The notes beneath the pieces were generated by a model. The model saw only the letters and a program-made list of their open reading frames with translations, was not told the DNA's origin and did not search any database. A stretch of 49,889 nucleotides of DNA from Promethearchaeota archaeon (GTDB lineage Archaea; Asgardarchaeota; Lokiarchaeia; Sigynarchaeales; SOKP01), in contig JAHPYY010000011.1 in the NCBI GenBank assembly GCA_019058515.1, positions 1-49,889 on the forward strand, written 5' to 3'. Made by a program: the position numbers and the translations under genes. How positions within the stretch are numbered: position 1 is the first letter of the stretch; every line of letters starts with the position of its first letter. Shown here piece by piece: positions 44,931 through 49,889 of this stretch.

Positions 44931-46385
44931 ATGGAAGCAAAAACTAGAAATATAATAATAGTAATCGTCATTATTGCAGTAATTGTGGGCGTAGGAGTAC
45001 CCCTTGGAGTAGTTTTAGTAGCACCTGCTTATGGTGCCGTACAAACTGGTGTTCTTGTCACTCCTGGAGCCCCCGCGGGCGTTGCATCAGATAGAATCAT
45101 TAGGATTGGATGTCTTAGTGCAATGACTGAGATACAAGGCGAGGGTGCTTGGAAAGGAGGGTATATGGCAGTTGATGAAATCAATCAAGCTGGCGGAATT
45201 ACCCTCGGTGGAGAAACTTATTATTTTGGGCTTATATCGGAAGATACCTTTGAAGCAGATGCTAATCTTGATGTAACTAAAGGAACGCTTGCAGCGCAAT
45301 TAATGTTGGAATCGGATGATCCAGATATCATTTATGGCGGATTTAGAACAGAAGCTTTATCTGCATACGAAGAACCTATTATGGATGCTAAGAAAATCTT
45401 TATAAATGTCGGTGCAGCAACAGACGATTTCTGTGCAGATGTGCTTACTGATTACGCGAGATATAAATACTTCTTTAGGATCTCACCAGTTAACTCTAGC
45501 TCTTTAGTTTCAGAGATCATTAGGACTATAGGATATCTCAAATCATACATGGAAGCTGTTCTAGGTAAACCGATAAATAAAGCCGCAATTATTAGGGAAG
45601 ATCTTGATTGGACGGTTGGAATGGGATATGTTTTAGATGGTGCTTTATACTCAACACTTGGAATCCCAGGATTACCCCAATTAGGATTTGAAGTCGTTGA
45701 ACATGTAGCATTTCCAATCACAGCAACAGCAGAAGACTTTTCTCAATACTGGCAAAATATTGAAACTGATGGGGCTCAATTAGTAGTTCCTGTTATTTCA
45801 GCGCAAGGTGGAATTTTAATGACTACGCAGTACGCACAAGTTCAAGCAAAAAGTCTAATTTATGGAATTAATGTCATGTCTCAAGATTTGGGCTTTTGGG
45901 ACGAAACTGGCGGAGGATGCGAATATGAAATCGGATTAACATCTCTTTGCGAGGGTTCTTATTTAACCCCCACTACGCAAGTTTATTGGGAAAATTTTAA
46001 AACTAACTACGGAGAAGCTCCTATTTATACGGCATCGGCAGGTTATAACGCAGTTCAAATGATTGCGACTACAATAGAGGCGGCTCAATCACTTGACTCC
46101 GACGACCTTGTGACTCAATTTGAATCGTATACTCCTGATAATACCATTCAAGGGTTAAACGGTGATTTCTGTTTTACAGCATCTCACGATGTATTTGAAG
46201 GTTATGACCATACTACTGATAAAATTAGGGCAGTATCTTTAATGGCTCAATGGCAGGACGGAAAGAAAGTGTGTATTTCAACGGGTGGATTGGTGTATCC
46301 AGATGCAACTCCATATGGTGATGTGGTGACGGGTAGTATCCAATTTCCAGACTGGAATGGTGACGGAGTTCCAGATATAAACTAA
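44931..46385 (+). CDS. livK: branched-chain amino-acid-type ABC transporter substrate-binding protein
   Basis: A 484-residue periplasmic-binding-protein-like subunit of a LivK family transporter. The start is ATG 44931: GTGAT lies seven bases before, whereas the alternative GTG (44919) overlaps it. A hydrophobic N-terminal helix (residues ~8-30, IIIVIVIIAVIVGVGVPLGV) anchors or exports it. The PBP1 fold begins IRIGCLSAMTEIQGEGAWKG. The C terminus DWNGDGVPDIN is a calcium-type DxNxDG loop, unusual for LivK. It is followed by a T-run and livHMGF, so it is the first gene of the transporter set. Ligand specificity is not readable; amino acids, urea and other small amides are all possible for this family. 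Confidence 0.85.
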   Translation: MEAKTRNIIIVIVIIAVIVGVGVPLGVVLVAPAYGAVQTGVLVTPGAPAGVASDRIIRIGCLSAMTEIQGEGAWKGGYMAVDEINQAGGITLGGETYYFGLISEDTFEADANLDVTKGTLAAQLMLESDDPDIIYGGFRTEALSAYEEPIMDAKKIFINVGAATDDFCADVLTDYARYKYFFRISPVNSSSLVSEIIRTIGYLKSYMEAVLGKPINKAAIIREDLDWTVGMGYVLDGALYSTLGIPGLPQLGFEVVEHVAFPITATAEDFSQYWQNIETDGAQLVVPVISAQGGILMTTQYAQVQAKSLIYGINVMSQDLGFWDETGGGCEYEIGLTSLCEGSYLTPTTQVYWENFKTNYGEAPIYTASAGYNAVQMIATTIEAAQSLDSDDLVTQFESYTPDNTIQGLNGDFCFTASHDVFEGYDHTTDKIRAVSLMAQWQDGKKVCISTGGLVYPDATPYGDVVTGSIQFPDWNGDGVPDIN

Positions 46386-46415
46386 TAAATCAACCAGAAA
46401 ATTAATATTATTAAA

Positions 46416-46425
46416 TTTTTTTTTT
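46416..46425 (+). terminator. T10 tract between livK and livH
   Basis: Ten consecutive T, 31 bases after the livK stop, is a good archaeal U-tract terminator. Partial termination would make more binding protein than membrane subunits, as is common for ABC importers. Confidence 0.4.
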
Positions 46426-46600
46426 ATTTACTTGAACTCATTAATTTCCTTATGAAATTTTTTACCAAGTTTTACTCTAGTTAAGTAAATGTTGAATTTA
46501 GTTAACTACAATCAAAATAACGCTATTTATTTCAAAAAATTTAAAAAGACTACAATATTTTTAAACTGCATATATAAATTAATGAGTTTGATAAAAGAAG

Positions 46601-47503
46601 ATGTTTCAATTTGCAGAGTTATTGATTTTTGGAACCGTTCAAGGGGCAGTGTTAGCATTACTTGCATTAGGGTTTTCTTTGGTATACGGTGTAGGTGGAG
46701 TCCTAAATTTGGCTCACGGTGGGTTCTACTTGCTAACATGTTATATTTTGTATGTTAGTTTGCTATTCTTCGATTTAGGTCTTGGACTCTTAGATCTTAC
46801 GGTAAGTATTGTTATTTCAATAGTAGTAATATCCATCGTTGGAGCAGTCTCTTATTTAATTTTGATTAAACCGTTACAAGACTCCAACATCGGTGTTGTT
46901 ATAGTCACTTTTTCGTTTGCTTTTTTCCTTGAGCAATTAGTAAAGATTATGGTGGATACAAAAACTCACACAATCCCTGTGTTTAGTACAATTTTAAACT
47001 TTCCCGGTAGCGTAGAGTTTATAGGCGTTACATTTTCTTCTCAATTTGTAATATCCATCTTGGGCTCGCTAATTCTCGTTGCAGTAGTTGGATTGTTTAT
47101 TAGTAAAACGAAGATCGGAAAATCCATTCGTGCTGTTGCTCAGGATCGTGAAGCAGCAATGCTAATGGGGATTAACGCTAACAGAGTTCTAATGGTTACG
47201 GTCGCGCTATCGGCTTTTCTTGCCGGTATGGCAGCTGTATTATACGGTCCAGCTAACGCAATTGCGCCCCATATAGGATGGAGTTTTCTGATAAGCGCGT
47301 TTGCGGTAACCGTATTTGGGGGAATGGGAAGCATCTCAGGGAGTATAATCGGTGCTTTTATTATGGGATATGCAAAAGTAGCATTTAGCTATTTCATCCC
47401 AGTCTATGGTACGACTTTTGCTACGATTTTTCCATTAATAGTAATAGTAATTATGCTTCTCGTGAGACCTCAAGGCTTATTGGGAAAAAAAGAGGTGCGA
47501 TAG
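46601..47503 (+). CDS. livH: LivH-type branched-chain amino acid ABC permease
   Basis: A 300-residue permease with about eight membrane helices. The N-terminal pattern GFSLVYGVGGVLNLAHGGFYLL and the coupling loop IRAVAQDREAAMLMGINANR are LivH hallmarks. The C terminus is VRPQGLLGKKEVR. It is separated from livK by 215 bases with a T-tract, and from livM by three bases, so livHM are translationally linked. It forms the channel with LivM. Confidence 0.92.
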   Translation: MFQFAELLIFGTVQGAVLALLALGFSLVYGVGGVLNLAHGGFYLLTCYILYVSLLFFDLGLGLLDLTVSIVISIVVISIVGAVSYLILIKPLQDSNIGVVIVTFSFAFFLEQLVKIMVDTKTHTIPVFSTILNFPGSVEFIGVTFSSQFVISILGSLILVAVVGLFISKTKIGKSIRAVAQDREAAMLMGINANRVLMVTVALSAFLAGMAAVLYGPANAIAPHIGWSFLISAFAVTVFGGMGSISGSIIGAFIMGYAKVAFSYFIPVYGTTFATIFPLIVIVIMLLVRPQGLLGKKEVR

Positions 47504-47506
47504 TAG

Positions 47507-48493
47507 GTGCAAAAGCAAATTAATCAGGTTTATCAATATTTAAAGGCATGGATCTTCACCTTTCGAGGCGGATTGACCTTATTCTCTCTAATAGGTCTAA
47601 TTTTAATTCCAGTAATCACAGGAAGTGATTATATTGCGTCAGTCATAATTACAGCCCTAATTTTTTCTATCTTTGCAGGTAGTTGGGATCTGTTAGCAGG
47701 TATTACTGGACAAACAAGCTTCGGGCACGCTATTTTTTTTGCGATTGCGGGTTATGTAGCAGCAGCTTTAATCAAAGCAATTAATTTTCCGTGGTTTTTT
47801 GCTTTATTCCTTGGAGCTATTGTTGCTGTATTATCTGGTTTAATTATTGGGATACCATGTCTAAGATTGAAAGGACCTTATTTATCTTTAGGAACTCAAG
47901 CCTTTTGTTTGATTTTATTCCAAGTATTTATGTTAGGCTCTTTGAAAGATATATTAGGAAGTACAGAAGGAATAAGTGGTCTTCCCGCTATTGCAGACAG
48001 TTATTTGATAATTTTCTTCATCGCTTTAGGTTTCACCATATTCTCTTTTGTTAGCATGATTATGATAAAGAAATCAAATGTCGGTACGATCTTTCAGGCA
48101 ATTAGAGACGATGAATTAGGTGCAGAAGCTTCAGGTATCAATACAACCCGATATAAATTACTTGCTTTTATGGTAAGTGGTTTTTTCGCGGGAATAGCTG
48201 GTTCTCTTTACGCATTAAACTTAAGAGCGATAAATCCAGCAGCTTTTCAACCCCTCTATTCTTTCTACGCGATTGTAATGGCAGCTTTAGGAGGAATAGC
48301 GACGGTCGCTGGTGGTTTGCCAGGTGCTTTTATATTTGTTGTCCTAGGAGAACTCTTTAGGCCAATAGGAGAATTTTCGATGTTAATATTCTCTGTTTGT
48401 CTTATACTAGTCATTCTTTTTGCAGATCAGGGTCTTTTAAATCCAGCGATAGAGCATCTTAAAGAATTTTACGATTATATAAGAGGAAGATAG
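47507..48493 (+). CDS. livM: LivM-type branched-chain amino acid ABC permease
   Basis: A 328-residue second permease. LivM features include DLLAGITGQTSFGHAIFF, LRLKGPYLSLGTQAF and the coupling loop FQAIRDDELGAEASGINTTRYK, then ALGGIATVAGGLPGAF. About nine helices. It starts with GTG; GAGGTG inside the end of livH is its ribosome site. It ends 29 bases before livG. It partners LivH in the membrane channel. Confidence 0.92.
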   Translation: MQKQINQVYQYLKAWIFTFRGGLTLFSLIGLILIPVITGSDYIASVIITALIFSIFAGSWDLLAGITGQTSFGHAIFFAIAGYVAAALIKAINFPWFFALFLGAIVAVLSGLIIGIPCLRLKGPYLSLGTQAFCLILFQVFMLGSLKDILGSTEGISGLPAIADSYLIIFFIALGFTIFSFVSMIMIKKSNVGTIFQAIRDDELGAEASGINTTRYKLLAFMVSGFFAGIAGSLYALNLRAINPAAFQPLYSFYAIVMAALGGIATVAGGLPGAFIFVVLGELFRPIGEFSMLIFSVCLILVILFADQGLLNPAIEHLKEFYDYIRGR

Positions 48494-48522
48494 AAAAAAA
48501 ACAGATTAGTTGATGATTAAAA

Positions 48523-49263
48523 ATGGGAGTAATTTTAGAAGTTAAAAATATCACAAAGAAATATGGTGGTTTAACTGCGGTTAATGACTTTAGCTTTGAA
48601 ATAAATAGGGGTGATTTCGTTGGATTAATTGGTCCAAATGGAGCTGGGAAAACTACCTTATTTGAAATAATATCAGGGTTCCAGAAACCAACAACAGGAA
48701 CAATTAGATTTGATGGAGTCGATATTACAAAATTAAAGACCTATCAAATTGTAAATTTAGGTATTGCCCGTACATTCCAGTTAGTAAGGTCCTTTAAATA
48801 TCTCTCACTTTTGGATAATGTTTCAGTCTCTTGTCTATCACCAAGGGGAAAGAATGTTGCAAAAGATCTTGGAACCGATGAGTATGCAAGTACTATTTTA
48901 ACATCAATTGGCTTAGTCGATAAAGCACGTATTCCACCTGTAATACTTCCTCACGGAGATTTAAGAAGATTGGGGATAGGAAAAGCTCTCGGTACTAATC
49001 CCCAACTATTACTGCTAGACGAACCATTTAGCGGTCTTTCACACGAGGAATCAGAAGGTATAACCCAATTGATAAAAAAATTAAACGAGGATGGAGTAAC
49101 TATTTTTTTGACTGGGCATGTTCTTAGAGAATTGATGAATTTAGTTCCGAGGGTTATCGCAATGCACCAGGGAAAATTTATTGACGATGGTCCTCCCTTA
49201 CAGGTTGCTAACAATAAAGTAGTACTTGAAGCGTATTTAGGCAAAGGAGGTGAATTTGCGTGA
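48523..49263 (+). CDS. livG: LivG-type ABC ATPase
   Basis: A 246-residue ATPase. Walker A GPNGAGKTT (about 39-47), Q-loop FQLVRSF, Walker B LLLLDEPFSG and the H-loop His in LTGHVLRELMN are intact. The signature loop reads LPHGDLRRL instead of the common LSYGxQRRL, close to other LivG variants. LivG powers the transporter together with LivF, whose start codon overlaps the LivG stop (GTGA). Confidence 0.92.
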   Translation: MGVILEVKNITKKYGGLTAVNDFSFEINRGDFVGLIGPNGAGKTTLFEIISGFQKPTTGTIRFDGVDITKLKTYQIVNLGIARTFQLVRSFKYLSLLDNVSVSCLSPRGKNVAKDLGTDEYASTILTSIGLVDKARIPPVILPHGDLRRLGIGKALGTNPQLLLLDEPFSGLSHEESEGITQLIKKLNEDGVTIFLTGHVLRELMNLVPRVIAMHQGKFIDDGPPLQVANNKVVLEAYLGKGGEFA

Positions 49264-49889
49264 GTTTACTTGAGTTAAAGAGGGTTTATCACTATTATGG
49301 AAAAGCCCGTGCTTTGGAAGAAATTAATCTAAGTGTGGAAGAAGGTAATCTGGACGCTGTTATAGGACCAAATGGTGCGGGAAAAACGACATTGTTGCGG
49401 GTAATTTCAAAACTGGAAGAACCTGACCGAGGTAAAGTACTTTTTAACGGAGAAAGAATTGATGAGCTTGAACCTTATCAAATCGCAGCTAAAGGTCTTA
49501 TTCAATGCCCAGAACGAAGAAGGTTATTTTACGATATGTCGGTTATAGAAAACCTAGAAATGGGGGCATACAAGCTAAAAGACAAAAGCAAGTTCAAGGA
49601 TCTATTAAATTTTGTGTTTGAAATATTCCCTCGACTCGAGGAGAGGAAAAAGCAAAGATCTGGGACGTTAAGTGGTGGCGAGCAACAAATGCTTGCGATT
49701 GGAAGGTCTTTAATGAGTGATCCAAAATTTCTCACGATGGATGAGCCCTCTTTGGGATTAGCGCCAAAAATAAAGGATGCAATCTTCAAGGCGATAGTAA
49801 AAATCAAAAACGAAGGTAAAACCATATTATTAATAGAGCAGGATGCAGTTTTAGATATGAGCGTAGCGGATAAAATTTATGTTATCGAA
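49260..49889 (+). CDS. livF: LivF-type ABC ATPase, 3'-truncated by window edge
   Basis: The frame starts at GTG 49260, overlapping the livG stop (TGA 49261-49263), and is open to the last base: 210 codons of about 235. Walker A GPNGAGKTT, QCPERRRLF (the LivF Q-loop form PERR), signature LSGGEQQML and Walker B FLTMDEPSLGLAPK identify LivF, the second ATPase. It lacks only the last ~25 residues (the LLIEQD H-loop region is visible). AAAGGAGGTG upstream is its ribosome site. Confidence 0.92.
   Translation, partial: MSLLELKRVYHYYGKARALEEINLSVEEGNLDAVIGPNGAGKTTLLRVISKLEEPDRGKVLFNGERIDELEPYQIAAKGLIQCPERRRLFYDMSVIENLEMGAYKLKDKSKFKDLLNFVFEIFPRLEERKKQRSGTLSGGEQQMLAIGRSLMSDPKFLTMDEPSLGLAPKIKDAIFKAIVKIKNEGKTILLIEQDAVLDMSVADKIYVIE

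Overview
The window looks like part of an archaeal chromosome, most likely from an Asgard (Promethearchaeota, Lokiarchaeia-like) lineage. This is an inference from content: archaeal Cdc48/VAT, archaeal Sec11-type signal peptidase, TATA-type promoters, GGTGA/GGAGG ribosome sites, heterodisulfide reductase, a FwdF-like polyferredoxin, a Ras-superfamily GTPase fused to a winged helix, and two giant leucine-rich-repeat proteins ending in TIR-type domains. The DNA is AT-rich throughout. I see no tRNA, rRNA, CRISPR array or insertion sequence.

Layout. 1-2370: the 3' part of a GTP-type PEP carboxykinase, convergent with a small GTPase. 2858-9477: hdrA(-A'-mvhD)-hdrC-hdrB-metV-metF, a bifurcation-type electron module joined to methylene-tetrahydrofolate reductase (methyl branch of the Wood-Ljungdahl pathway), followed by an Lrp/AsnC regulator. 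10.1-16.1 kb, minus strand: a small membrane protein, an MBL hydrolase, a PadR / HAAS-like membrane protein / ABC-2 transporter operon with paired palindromic operators, a radical SAM protein and a small helical protein. 16.6-21.5 kb: an unknown four-helix membrane protein, a second metV-metF pair and tyrosyl-tRNA synthetase. 21.5-28.1 kb: PAS histidine kinase, dihydrolipoamide-dehydrogenase-family flavoprotein, orphan N6-adenine methyltransferase and a MetE-like protein. 28.3-32.5 kb: Hsp20-like protein, Cdc48, winged-helix regulator and a zincin-like protein. 32.9-38.3 kb: the LRR-TIR pair. 38.6-41.7 kb: a ferredoxin relic running into a nuclease/membrane-protein mosaic, then an intact polyferredoxin and a TIGR04076-type protein. 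42-49.9 kb: signal peptidase, acyl-CoA-ligase-like protein and a livKHMGF branched-chain amino-acid-type ABC transporter cut by the window end.

How it fits together. The main metabolic theme is C1 reduction: two MetVF modules, one coupled to a double HdrA carrying MvhD. Near-identical inverted repeats (ATTGAT-(T)AT-ATCAAT) lie upstream of both the hdr-metVF operon and the second metVF pair, and a related one lies before the Lrp-family gene between them, suggesting one small regulon. The second theme is a possible immune-like module: two tandem, 4-nt-overlapping LRR-TIR genes, of which one keeps the putative catalytic glutamate of TIR NADases and the other appears to have lost it.
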